Assembly (NCBI GenBank): GCA_037178975.1
Contig: JASJZH010000003.1
Coordinates: forward strand, 3,162,001 to 3,226,000
Reading direction: 5' to 3'
Length of the DNA: 64,000 nt
From: Oscheius tipulae
Lineage: Eukaryota; Nematoda; Chromadorea; Rhabditida; Rhabditidae
The position numbers and the translations under genes were made by a program. This document shows positions 10,601 through 21,470 of the stretch, piece by piece (the stretch's first letter is position 1; each line of letters starts with the position of its first letter). The notes below the pieces were generated by a model. The model was not told the origin of the DNA and made no database searches. It saw only the letters and a list, made by a program, of their open reading frames with translations.

Positions 10601-13500
10601 GTTTGAAGTACAGAAACTGATACACATGCCAGGACATGGAACAAGAGCAGCCTAACAGGCTTTATTATTTAGAACTCAAGAGACCATTGAAGGCGATTTG
10701 TCAAAAGGATCAGCAGTCACATATCCCCAAATAGAAAAAAGGGTCTGTCAAAGTATCTCAGGGAAAAGGATAGAGAAAAGAGGCAAGTTACCATTGTTTT
10801 GTCAGGTCGTCTCACTATGACCCTTTGGAGGTCATACTACATTCAGAAGGACAGGTTCACTTTTCAAACAGAAGACAGAGTTGAAGGAAAAGTAGCCATT
10901 GGATTTTCAGGAGGTCTCATTCCAGAAGAAGACCGATCCGGAAGGATCATCTCACCAGTCACAATCTTGAATAGAAAAACAGAGTTCAATGGGGTCAAAA
11001 CTGCGAAAAGTCTCCCAAAGTTCTTGTCTCCTCCGTGTGGGCCGGGAGCCCAGCAATTTTCGGCTCGAATGAGTTCGCCCGTCTCTGCCCGTATCGAATC
11101 TCCATTTCGGGCCAAGGCAATTTGAAGGTGCAATCAGGCCCCTCTGTGGGTTGACGACACACAACGGATTATATACAAGTAGAGATAAGTCTGGAGAGAG
11201 AGAGAGAGAGAGAAAGTCAGCTCAAAAAGGAGCTCGTGTGGCCCCTCGCCCTCGGGGCCAAATTGGTTCTAATCCAGGGGGCCCCCTTCTGTGACGTCAG
11301 CAGAAAAGAAGATTGGAACCCGGCCAATCTCTCGACGACGACGTTCTCGACAGGTCAGTGCGACTCACGTAATGACTTTGCCCCTTCTGGGACTTCTTTC
11401 CGCTACCCAGTTGTCTTTTCTTTTGGAAAAGAATGAAGATACCCGGACTACCTGAGTTCCAATTCCAAATGGGAGACGTCTTCTCGATCGAAAAGGCAGC
11501 ATCAGGTTTCAAAATAAACGACCGAGAAGAAACGGGAAGTATTTAGCTCAGTTTGCGTCACCATAAGAGAGGCAAGGCTTCTTCCCCTTTTTCGGGTGAA
11601 AGAAAGAGAGCGAGTAGTTGTCCCAAAAATAAATAATTCGCTAGACAAACAGGCCGAAAAACTAATTAGGAACGCACTTGGACGGGAAAATTCGCGACAA
11701 ACGCAATTATTGGACATCAGGGCGGCCAGGAAGAAAGAAGGAAAGATTTCCAGAAGAGAAAACAGCTGAGCTGAAGTAAATTCAGTGGCAAATTTCCCTC
11801 GGGAGGAAATGGACTTCTCTCCAGCGCAGAGAGAAGCCATAAATTAGGGCAATTGGCTCGGTCTACTTCGAGCCGTCTCGTGGGTCCCGAAGAGTCATAC
11901 AGAACTCTTTGTGAGAACGAAGGGTGCCAGTGGTAATTGCTTAAATCGGGGTGAGAGGTAATGGTAGCTCCAGGTAAAGGTGTCTATGAAACTGTGACAG
12001 CCAGTAAAGATAAAAAGTGCACAGATTCAGAACATTTTCAATAGCAACTTGGGATGGATCAGTTGAACATAGCTAGTTTGACGAGGCGGTAAGAAAGACA
12101 ATAGACGGCAGAAAGTAAAACTGGGTGCAGTCGTAGCAATTCCCTCAGAAACGGGAAGTGTCAGAGACAGAGAAATTCAAAAGTAATATTTCTCAGGGTA
12201 GGTTCGAAGAAACATTGAACTGGAATGGAAGTCATTACTAGTAGTCTGCACTACACGAGAACTAATCCTCACAAGGCCATTCCAAAAAACAGAATGAAGA
12301 ACTGACTGTTAGCCCTGAAGGCGGTCTAACGAGAAAATACGGCCCTGAGGGTGACTTCCGAAATTGGAGGCAGGGCGTGAAAAAAGAGCTGCTGCTGCGG
12401 CCGAGTGCCCCGTTGAGCGCAGAAGTGCGTGTTGCCGGGAGCGAGAGAGGGAGGGATTCGCGTGTGTGGATCGATGCAAAGCGGGAGAGCAGCCGACGTC
12501 GTCGACTTCGTTCTGCGCGAAGAATCACCTTTGTTCCGTCCACTTCTGGTTCCACCCTCTTCGACAAAAGAGGTTACCTAAAGATTTGACTACTGGTTCT
12601 CAAATTTAAGTAGGTAATGAACTATCGAGTTAAAGATCTCTATCCTCCCCAGAGTCGGCAAGATGACGAGTGCCGTGAGAGAAGCAGACTCCCAATCCGG
12701 CATCTCTCTGCATAATTTTCTGCCGCCTACAAAAAGTTAGGTTTGAAGAGACCGGGAGAAACAATAGGTGGAGAACAAAGGAAAAAGATGAAAAGGACTT
12801 GATTGGAAGTGGCAGCCAAAAGAAGTTCTACTTCGAGTCGATGGCTCATTAGCCTCTCTCCCTCTCGAGAGAGGTCTCTCATTTCACCGGATGACGGAGA
12901 TTTGTCTATTTTCGAGAGAAAGTCCTCCTATCCCCTTGGTTTCCATAAGCCATTCAGTTCTGCGCATAAATATGCCAGCACTCCGAGGCAGAGAGTGTTT
13001 CGGAAAAGAGGGAGTGATAAGAGAAGAAAGAGAGTCCAGAGTGATGGATTCGACACTCGTCTCTTTGCCTCAGGGGACCTCTTGAGGACCAACCGCTCAA
13101 CCGACAACATGCTCTAAACTAGAGTGAGGCCTAGTGGGCGCAGATTGACGGAAGACTCTTTTTGTGTGCGGGCCCAAGTCGATGCAAGGTGGCCGAAAAG
13201 AGGCACAACTTTATAATAAATCAACTAAGTATACCTTGTAAGGCACATAACATCGGGTGAGGATATAAATGACAACAGCGATATGCATCGTGGTTTTACA
13301 AAAGGCAAGACGAAAACTAACAACGGATTCAAAAACCGTAAAAAAACCCTAGAAGGAAATAAACAAACAGTTTGCGTGGTTACCACTACACCACGAGCTC
13401 ATAGCAAAAAGAAAGACGGGTAAAAGGGAAATGGGAAAGAAGTCTCATCGGATTCGTGGTTTTGAGGGCTGAAATTGGAATCTTACGCAAAAAAATAACG
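7690..13500. other. gene-poor 5.8 kb block upstream of mevalonate kinase
   Basis: No complete gene could be built. The plus strand is purine-rich with many GAGAGA tracts and short CT/GA microsatellites (for example near 11.19-11.21 kb). Isolated open segments with plausible splice sites lie on the minus strand at 9.3-11.1 kb and are listed separately. A tRNA D-arm-like motif sits near 13.38-13.40 kb. The block may hold long introns, UTRs or promoters of a weakly conserved gene, or non-coding transcripts. I cannot tell which. Confidence 0.4.
9325..11143 (-). CDS. candidate exons of an unassembled minus-strand gene
   Basis: Three segments are flanked by consensus splice sites and read like protein: 11143-10956 (acceptor CCCACAG, donor GTGAGA), 10537-10326 (acceptor TTTCAG, donor GTAAGT; contains DCPPYVDGTAFFVESGVC) and 9408-9325 (acceptor TTTTTCAG; contains SGSFSAAGYFPALAEARN). 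Their phases do not join into one frame as I have cut them, the first segment is open in more than one frame, and no start or end was found. I recognise no domain. These may be real exons of a lineage-specific gene or chance open frames in GC-richer DNA. Confidence 0.2.
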
Positions 13501-13517
13501 CCGATGAAACTGACCAA

Positions 13518-16500
13518 TCAAATATCTCTTCTCGGCCCCTTTCCACGGAATCCGTTATCTCGATTCTGCAGTGACCGACCACCACCGCCTCTCTGGTTCT
13601 GGTTTCTTCCGTCTCTTCGGACCTTTCCGTCAGATCCTCCTCGCGTATCCGCGTTGATTTTTTCTCTTAAAAGTAACAGTTATGATTGTAAATGGAAGGA
13701 AACTGACGCTTCTATTCGTCGGGGACAATTCTCTCTGGTATGGTTCATCCTGCCGCAGTAGAAGCACTGCTTCGCGAGAAGCGGAGGCCTTCCCATGCTA
13801 CAGTCATTGAGCAGCCAATTCTACAAAAAAAAAATCATCACGAGGAAAGACAAAAAAACTCACTGAAATATCGAGGTAAGTGGAGTCGAAAAAGACCTTG
13901 TTCATGAAAATCTCGCGGGACTTACGGAATGTCTTCAAAATGAAGAAGAACACTAAAAATAAGGCATTGTGGGCTAAAAATAAGAAACTTCGTTGATTGA
14001 CCACGGCTCCTAGATTGTGCTTCAGATCAAAGGGGTCTTCAAGACAGATGGGTTTGTTCCATTCCTTCTCCAATTTCGACAAGGGCTTAGATCGACGAAT
14101 CTGGATGACCTGATTATTGTAGTCGTATCGAGAGTAGAAGTCGAGGAAGCCGATAAACAATTCGGAGAGACTCATGGTGTTTTTCGACCAGGGCTCATCC
14201 TTCTCCCAGCCATTTTTGTAGTAATAGATATCATGCTCGTCTTGGAGCTCTGGTGGCGCATCATTTCGGAAGTCCTGGAACTTTGTATGTCACATGTCTA
14301 TAAGGAAAACTTTTACCTCCTGAAGACGGGGAAGAACAGGGGGGTTCAGTTCCTGGAGGTAATGTATCGTCATAACGACGTAAGAATACGAGGACAACGA
14401 ACCCTTCGACGCGTCGTTGATGAACAGCGAGTTGGCCCACTAAAAAACCATTGAATAAAGAATGGAAAAGTACGAACCGTTTTTACCCAGACACCGAGCT
14501 CGGCCACACGGCTGTCCCATTTCGTGTACTCGTAGAGCATTCTCGTATTGGCAAGGGCCAAACTGTTGTAATAGCTGATGCTGAAGAAAGCTGATTGTGA
14601 GAAACACATGGGAGCTCACTCTCCATCGAAAATGGGCTCTTTGTTGGTCTCTCCTTTGAGGTTAAACTTCACGATGGGGACCTTGGCCTGCATGATGTTC
14701 ATGATGAAGATCTTGGAGCCGTACATTTTCTTCAACGTTCGGCTGACTACGCACAATGTCTCCTCGACATTCACTCCCTGAACTCAGAATAGCTTGAGAC
14801 AAAAACACGCTACTTCTGGAGGTGTATCACTGGCGAATCGGAAGCAGATGTCAGCATCCGAGGCGGTAGTTCCAAATCCGTTGTAGAGAGATCCAAAGAG
14901 CTGAAACAGAATTTTGACAATGAATTGAAGAGAAAACATACGTCAAGTCGGACGTCGGGGAAGACCGGACGAAGAATATCTTCCAGCTCCTTGACGATCT
15001 GTAGAATACTCTCAATTCTCTCGGGAGTCATCATTTTTCTCTCTGAAAACTTGGTAGACAAGAAGTGGGAGCACTTACGACAGACTTCATGGATCATTTC
15101 GGTGAGTTTTTGATCTTCCTCTACTGGCCGTTCGTAGGCTATCGTGACAAGAGGAGGAATCTTCATTTCTGAACAGTCGGCATTCTGGTGCTTGTTGCTG
15201 TCACAAAGGGAACATTTGACCTCTGGCAGCCATCCGCCAGTGAAATTGACAGCGGTGTCAAGATCGTAGCTGTATTCTTCGGCAGTCCAAGATGCCGCCC
15301 TCTGCAATCTCGACTATAGTTCGAAATCAGAAAACCTGTACCTGGAAAATGACAAACAACGGCCAAATGTCGCATCGGATCTTGAAATCATCCCGAGCAA
15401 TTCTCTTCTTCGTCGGCTCTTCAATGGACATGACGACTTCCTCTTCCTTCTCAGATCCTTGACTCTGCTCCGTCATGGCCGGCTTTTCTTCGTCTTCTCC
15501 ATCTACACTTATTGTCACGTCGAGCTTCTCGTCTTCATGTGTTACGTCGAGACTGACGTTAGGGAGGGCAGCTTCCAAAGCTTCCAGGACTGTGGAAGAG
15601 TTAACTTCCGGCTGATCATCATTTTTGAGAGAAAGCGCTGTCATTTTGTCTTCAAGAGAAGAATCCATTTCCACCGATTTGTGAATTCTGATCTCGGCAT
15701 CCTCCAGAATCGGCTTCTCGACTTTCACATTCGAAGGAAAATAGACCTCGGAATAACGCTTGTAGGCTGAATGAGGAGCGCGAAAGGAGGCTCTTTTCAA
15801 TATCTTGTTCTTGGACAATTTCTAAAGACAGGTGGTTCAAGGGGAATTTTGCGACTACAAACCTTGAGGAACTCACGATTGAGAACATATCCATCATTTT
15901 CGAGATCCGGCATGGCAATAAAGACTTCAGAAAAGGCTGCACGATTGTAGACCTCTTTTCCACAGATTTCAACGTCACCAGCTTGAAGCTGGTACAGGTT
16001 AACGCCATTCACCTGGGTCTATAAGATACGTTGAACAAGAATTGAATAAGCACATACCGTAGGAAAGTCGGCGTTAATTTTGGTCTCTTGTTCTGCCGCC
16101 TTATTCTTCGATCGTGTTCTGTTTCTATTGTAGTTCTTCTTCTTTCCTGATGGCGTTGCCAGTTCCTGGTCGAGCTGATTCTTGAGAAATTCTACCGGAT
16201 CCTCTTCAATCCTCTTTCCTTCTTGTTGCCAGCGACGTTCATGGGCCTCGAGACGAGGATCAGAAACAGGCTGCGCCGGTTCCTTTGCAGTCACCACGGG
16301 CTGTTTCTAAACTGAAAATAACAAAAGTTGCGTAACACAACAAACCGTCGGAGCTTGGGCATCATGAGACTCGTTCGTTTTCCTCGGAGTTGCAGCTGGT
16401 GTGGAAGAGTTCACCGGTCTCTGCTGCTGTCTCTCGTTCTCCTTCTTCCTATTTATGTCCTGAATATTGGGTCGCTTAGAATTTTCCAGACAATGCAGAA

Positions 16501-18687
16501 TTGTAAATCTACGAAAGAAATACTTACCGGAATCATCAAGTTGACATCGATAATAGGCTGATTATTCTTACGGGGAACCGCCAAGTAGATGAAGGTGGCA
16601 AGAAAACAGTTGAGGAAGTATGGTTGAAATGTACGAGGGAAGTAGACTACGTTGTCATCGCGAATCGGATCTGAACGTTTGATATTATAACAGGTAACAG
16701 CGAAGAAATACTTTTGATCTGGAAGATTTTGTTATTCCACTTCGTGTTTTTCTTCAGCATTGGCTCTCTTTGCTCAATTTGGACAACCTGGAAAACTTAT
16801 GAAAAACAATGTTATGTCAAAAAAAACCAACAGCTTACGCCTCTGGCGGAGCGACCCAGTACTCTTTTGAACTGTTTGATTATTTTTTAGCTCGTCTTGT
16901 CAACTCTAATCTGGGATAACTCTTTTCAGAAAAGACCACAAACATTGTCAAGTGTTATCCCTGAATAGAACTGATTTGTGTCGCAGACGGACGCCTTTTG
17001 CAAATTGTAAAGGTAGGATAGCTCACGGTATCTAACTTCATAGAATAGTGGGCGAAAAAGGCTACGAATTCGACAGCCAGGTCAACAGCATCGGGAGAAC
17101 AAGGACTCGCAACTCCATCTGTGATGAATGGTATGACTCCACGTAGCTGGAGAACATGAATGACCATAATATCGAAGCCGTGCTTCACCAGACCATAGGA
17201 TGCACAGAGATCGCACAACTGAAATAGACTCTTTGAAGGATCATTGAAACACCAGTACCTTGGCCCAATGCCTGATCGAAATCATCAATTTGGGAATACT
17301 CGGATGAAGATCGGTGTATCGTTTGAGCAATCTGCCCAATGCCACTTTCTCCGTCGCCCACCACGACACCAGAATCGAGATCCTATCGTGGTACATCATG
17401 GAAATTCGAGGATGGGCTCCGTTGGCTCCGTCCATGAATTCAATCTTGCTAAAGTCTTTGAATGATTCAGCTGAAACAGGAGGTTGCTGTAAAGAGAGAG
17501 GAAGGAACGGCTACTTTCATTGAAATGCTCCTTGATCTTGTGTATGAGACATAAAACATCGCTCGGATCGACGTTCTCGTATTGAAGACTGAAGTTGATG
17601 TCGGATCCGGGATTGAAGGCGTCGTAGAGAACGGATCCCATTAGTTGGAGATCGGGTTCTCGTCCTGAACGTTATTTTAATGTCGAAAAATGGATATGCT
17701 ACCTTCAAGGCCTTTGATCGACGTCAATCTTTCGAGAAGCAGCTTCCGGACATCGTCGGCAATTCTCTTCAATGGAGGTGTTTCCTTCGAACAGACGTCT
17801 TCGATTGCTCGGTTGATCGCTTTCCGCTGGTTCTTCAGCATTATCGGCATTTCGCGAACGAATGTTAATCGCTGCTTACGGATCTAAATGATGACTTTCA
17901 CTAAGAGAAACAGAGGATATGTTCACTTCCAGAGCATGAATATGTGGTCCGTTCCACCTCATATGATCTCTAAAGTGGCCAATATTGTTGATGTGGTAAT
18001 CGCAGAGCTCGCAGTAGTAAAGGGCATCCGGGAAGTTGACGGCTTTCTAAAAACAACAATTATAACACGACTATGAAGAAAAACTAACATGATCCAGTGC
18101 CTTGATATCGAAGTACAGCAAATAAGACAATGATAGCTGGCTCACTCTGTCCTCTCCAGTCTCCCTTTCTAAAATATCTGAATGAGAACTTGTACACGAA
18201 TGGCGTACTATATAGACAGTCAGCTTGGAGTTCTTTGATCATTTCACGAATTTCTTGTTCCGTAGAGCCGTATTTGAAGACAGAAAATACGCAGGACGAA
18301 ACCGCGGAATCGTCATATTTCATTGTGCAGAAGACGGCGTCGTTCAGGTTGCTACATCCGAAGATGAGCTAAAAGGAGGGAGTAGAAATCATCAAAACGT
18401 AAAATTACCCTTCCGAAAACACCCTCTCTTTCGACAGTAGCACCACTTTCATAGAAGTCAACAAACGTAGGTAACAGCTCCGGAGCGTAAAGAAATGGCG
18501 GAATCTTTACGTTTTCCCAGGTCCACCACCTTTCCTTCTTCTTCGATGTAACAGCAGCTTCCTTCTGGAAAAAAACGTATAGTGTTGAAGAGCCGTTTGC
18601 TTAGGGATGCTTTGATGTGAGAACAGTTTTAGGACTCTTTGACCAGTCGTTTACGGCGGCTTCACCCCCTTTTGTCTTGAATAGCAT
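13518..18687 (-). CDS. terminal uridylyltransferase, TUT4/TUT7-like
   Basis: Large multi-exon gene for a non-canonical nucleotidyltransferase that adds uridines to RNA 3' ends in RNA decay and small-RNA control. Domains in order: an N-terminal region; a C2H2-type finger (YYCELCDYHINNIGHFRDHM, about 17.93-18.03 kb); a first nucleotidyltransferase domain (GSVLYDAFNPGSDINF, about 17.6 kb) with Asn where the second catalytic Asp should be, so probably inactive; a PAP-associated region (about 16.5-17.3 kb); a charged linker (15.3-16.3 kb); a CCHC knuckle CSLCDSNKHQNADC (15.2 kb); an active-looking domain LFGSLYNGFGTTASDADICF (14.8-14.9 kb); a PAP-associated domain ending PICLEDPFDLKHNLG (14.0-14.1 kb); a second knuckle CFYCGRMNHTRENC (13.73-13.78 kb); and an RGG-rich tail ending at 13518. 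The inactive-plus-active arrangement matches animal TUT4/7. The start at 18687 follows a phase-consistent splice but is the weakest part. One 239-nt intron carries a palindromic insertion. Confidence 0.88.
16845..17015. mobile_element. MITE-like palindromic element, copy A (in a TUTase intron)
   Basis: An imperfect inverted repeat running from GGCGGAGCGACCC to GTCGCAGACGGAC, with internal blocks CTTGTCAACTCTAATCTGG on the left and their rough complement on the right. It fills most of the intron 16788-17026 (239 nt), against about 45 nt for neighbouring introns. Copy B at 22454-22630 shares the ends and the CTTGTCAACTCTAATCT block. No coding capacity. I infer a non-autonomous DNA element. A structured non-coding RNA is the alternative. 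Confidence 0.55.
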
Positions 18688-18979
18688 TGGCAACAGGCGG
18701 CTGCGCCACTTTCCCGAGCAGCAGATGTTCCAAAGTTTGCCCCAGAGCGAACTTGTTGCGCTTTAGTACTAGAAAAACAGATTGCATCGTTTGCAATATG
18801 CATTTCTTCTAACTCAACTTGCCAAAACATGTCAAGGATAACACTTGGCAGTACGGATGCGGATGTTAATTAGAATGACTAGTTCAATCAAATAGTCAGT
18901 TACATCTTTGGCCATAGGGAACAGTTGCTGGATAGGAAAGCGTCTTTAACAACCCGAACACCTCGCGAAGGCCCACTCG
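18688..18979. promoter_or_regulatory. bidirectional promoter region, TUTase and CK1-like kinase
   Basis: About 290 bp lie between the divergent start codons of the TUTase (minus) and the kinase (plus), so both promoters must fit here. A segment at 18.69-18.78 kb is also open on the minus strand and reads like protein (LGQTLEHLLLGKVAQPPV), but its phase does not join the TUTase exon. It may be a missed N-terminal exon. Confidence 0.35.
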
Positions 18980-20101
18980 ATGGAGAAGGGACAGTCGCAT
19001 AAGATGACCCCGAAGAAGAAGCCGGCTAACAAGCCGAGAAGTCGCAATAGCCAGGAGACGATGACCAACGCGGACTGCGAGAAGAAAGGCCAACAGATGC
19101 CCAAGAAGGCTGCCGTCGACATCCCCCACCTGCTACACGACAACGATGTCCTACTCAACCGGTTCGAAATCATAGGGAGGCTGGGATGCGGTGGCTTTGG
19201 ACAAGTATACATGTACGTGATTTTTTACTTTTCCAATAAGAGAAATTGTTTAGAGCCAAGGATAGAACTACGAGCGAGAAATGTGCCGTGAAGGCGGTCA
19301 ACGGGAAAGAGAGCGAGCAAAGGTGCGAGCTCGAGATGATGATTCTCGCTCAGCTGAGGGGAAAGAAGGACATCCCGCTAATCCTGGCCACCTGTCCTCT
19401 ACCGAATCAAGGCGTCAATGGTCGCGGAGCCGTTCTGGTGATGCAGCTAGTGGGACGCAACCTCGCCGACGTGGAAAGACAGATGCCGACGAGAAGTTTC
19501 TCCGCTCCGACTCTCTACCGCGCCATGCGTCAAGTCCTCGTCGTCATCTCCTATATCCATGAGATAGGATTCCTCCACAGAGACGTCAAACCGCCCAATT
19601 GCTGTCTCAGATCCATCGACGTGTCCAGAATCTACCTGCTGGATTTGGGATTGGCTAGGCGGTATGTGGATGGAAGCGGAATGGTCCGTAGGTCCAGGAA
19701 GAAGACTCCCTTCCGCGGAACAGTCAGATATGCCAGCCTCGCCAAAGGAGACGCCCGTACACGGATCTGGTCGCCTTCCTCTACTCGACTATTGAGCTGG
19801 GTAATGGACTCCTGCGTGGAGTCATATACGGGACGTGGAGAGAACGATCCAATTGAAGGCGAAGACGACCAATGCCGAACTGTGTGACGGCTGGCCCGAG
19901 CTGTTGGGCTTCACCAACGCCGTCATAGAGCTTGAGTGCAACACGATCCCGGACCACCAGAAGCTGCTCAAGCTGTTCGACGTGCTAAAGCCGGATGGTG
20001 TAACTGAAGCCTGCGGATATGACTGGGAACTCGTCGAATGCGAACTGGACCTGAAGATCCAGGCCGAAAACAAACCAGGGGACAAACAAACTGTGGAATA
20101 A
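18980..20101 (+). CDS. casein kinase 1 / TTBK-like Ser/Thr kinase with two frameshifts
   Basis: Two exons (18980-about 19212 and about 19254-20101). A basic N-terminal extension leads into a CK1-group kinase domain: glycine loop GRLGCGGFGQVY, VAIK-type lysine in CAVKAVNG, catalytic loop HRDVKPPNC, and LLDLGLARRY in place of the usual DFG. After YASLAKGDARTR the frame is lost near 19758-19763, continues in a second frame (DLVAFLYSTIELGNGLL), and is lost again near 19812-19818, where the conserved LPWSH should stand. It then runs in a third frame to TAA at 20099-20101. Each step is equivalent to one missing base. Either the assembly has two 1-bp deletions or the gene is newly broken. Nematodes carry an expanded set of TTBK-like kinases, many sperm-enriched, so loss of one copy is plausible. 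The 3' end lies 18 bp from the convergent neighbour. Confidence 0.8.
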
Positions 20102-20119
20102 ACCATTTGCGTGTTCTCG

Positions 20120-20869
20120 TTATTCTTTCTTAGGACCTTGGGGGTGGGGACATACCTTTCCTGGCTTTTTTCTTTGTCTTGGGGATTCTTTGGTTGAGGA
20201 AGAGGGTGGGACTGCATCTTGAATAGTCTCTTCTTCGATCATATCATTGGAGGATGTCGTATCTTGGCCCTCCATCACAGGGCTGAAACATGTTCATGAA
20301 CAATTCGGAGCGAACTCACTTGTTCTCCCAGGACTGGATAATACCGAATCCATCAGGCTCTTCGAAAAGGGACACTTGTCGAGTAGGATAGTTCATGGAT
20401 TCGCTGATTGAATGTTTGGGAGGGATAGAGTCACCAGGAGGATTAAGGAATCTGAATTTGAACAAGGTGAGTGTGATGAAAGGCTATCGTACTTTGACGA
20501 TTCGACCGGTTGATCAAAGATTTCTCGAGCCTCTTCAGCGTAGTTATTGTCCTCACTTGTATCTGCATGGCCCACTTGCTCCGAACCTAGAGATTCTGAT
20601 GGAGATGGCATGTTGACTTGATCCCTCCGAGCAGTCTCGATCGATGACCTGGAAAAGAAAACTATAAAATCATTCTGGAGCTTACGCAGAAAAAAAATAT
20701 AGCGTAGGTACGAGCCTGAATGATTCATAGAGTCGAAATGTATGGGGTTCGGGACAGAAGGATTCTAATGCGCAGTCTAGCAACAAACGGGGCCCACTTC
20801 CTAGTCTATTTTATGGAACAAAACTTACGATCGAACGGTGTTTGGCTTCGCCTTATCTTTCTTTCCCAT
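20120..20869 (-). CDS. unknown hydrophilic protein, last gene of the minus-strand cluster
   Basis: About five exons starting MGKKDKAKPNTVRS (ATG at 20867-20869). They continue through a Ser/Glu-rich segment (MPSPSESLGSEQVGHADTSE), a more structured block (EEPDGFGIIQSWEN, about 20.32-20.36 kb), and a Lys/Pro-rich end stopping at 20120-20122. Introns of about 45 nt with TTCAG-type ends keep the frame. No domain is recognised. It lies 122 bp downstream of the next gene on the same strand and is convergent with the CK1-like kinase. It may be the distal member of an operon. Product unknown. Confidence 0.55.
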
Positions 20870-20991
20870 AGTCGTTGAACCGAAAATAAACTAAGACGAA
20901 ATTAGCAAATAAAGCAAATATGCAGAAGTGAGAAACCAAGTGGAATGTCTAACAACTTCAGGAAAGATACTTCATACGTGTACAGAAATAA

Positions 20992-21250
20992 TCAGTCGTC
21001 GCCTTCACGTTCCTCATCACTGTCGGTGGGTCGTAAACCGCACATCGAGTCCTCGAAATGTGTGAAACATTCGCGTTGCATCTGGAAAGTCTCGAAATTG
21101 GAGAAAGAGTATACTAACTGTAGTGGAAACTTTCTGGGCGAAGGCCTTCAGCATTGTGGACTGATTCGTGACGGAGATTTGGGCCACCCACACGTTTTCG
21201 TCCCACCTCAATGGCACATCAGGAACATGGACCGGGAACATCATAGACAT
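20992..21250 (-). CDS. small unknown protein, third gene of the cluster
   Basis: Two exons code for about 72 residues. The first starts MSMMFPVHVPDVPLRWDENV (ATG 21248-21250). A 38-nt intron (about 21082-21119) follows, and the last exon is acidic, ending DSDEEREGDD at 20992. No ATG exists on this strand between the upstream gene and 21250. An acceptor-like TCTAAG stands 17 nt before the ATG, suiting a trans-spliced start. A longer open frame upstream (ending GDLWVFGSP) could be coding if the message is cis-spliced to something further up. No family recognised. Confidence 0.5.
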
Positions 21251-21470
21251 GGTCGGCGACCCGAAAACTTAGATGTTGGGCAACGACAGATGATCAATAA
21301 AATCGTGGCGAACCCCAGAGGTCTCCAGCGGAGCCGGATGAAGAAGAGACTGGGTTAGCGGTATGATTAGATTTGCTACAAAACAAACTACGGAATGCCT
21401 CAAAAGTATGAAAAGTTTATGAAAATCAGTGATAATAACGCCAATGTATCAATCGGAAATCACGTAAGCC

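Noticed and set aside
11180-11215. GA dinucleotide tract and other purine-rich runs as regulatory GAGA elements
   Set aside because: Simple low-complexity repeats are scattered throughout the gene-poor blocks with no consistent position relative to genes.
20945-21358. Plus-strand 137-codon open frame
   Set aside because: It overlaps antisense the spliced minus-strand gene at 20992-21250 and has no splice sites or recognisable protein.
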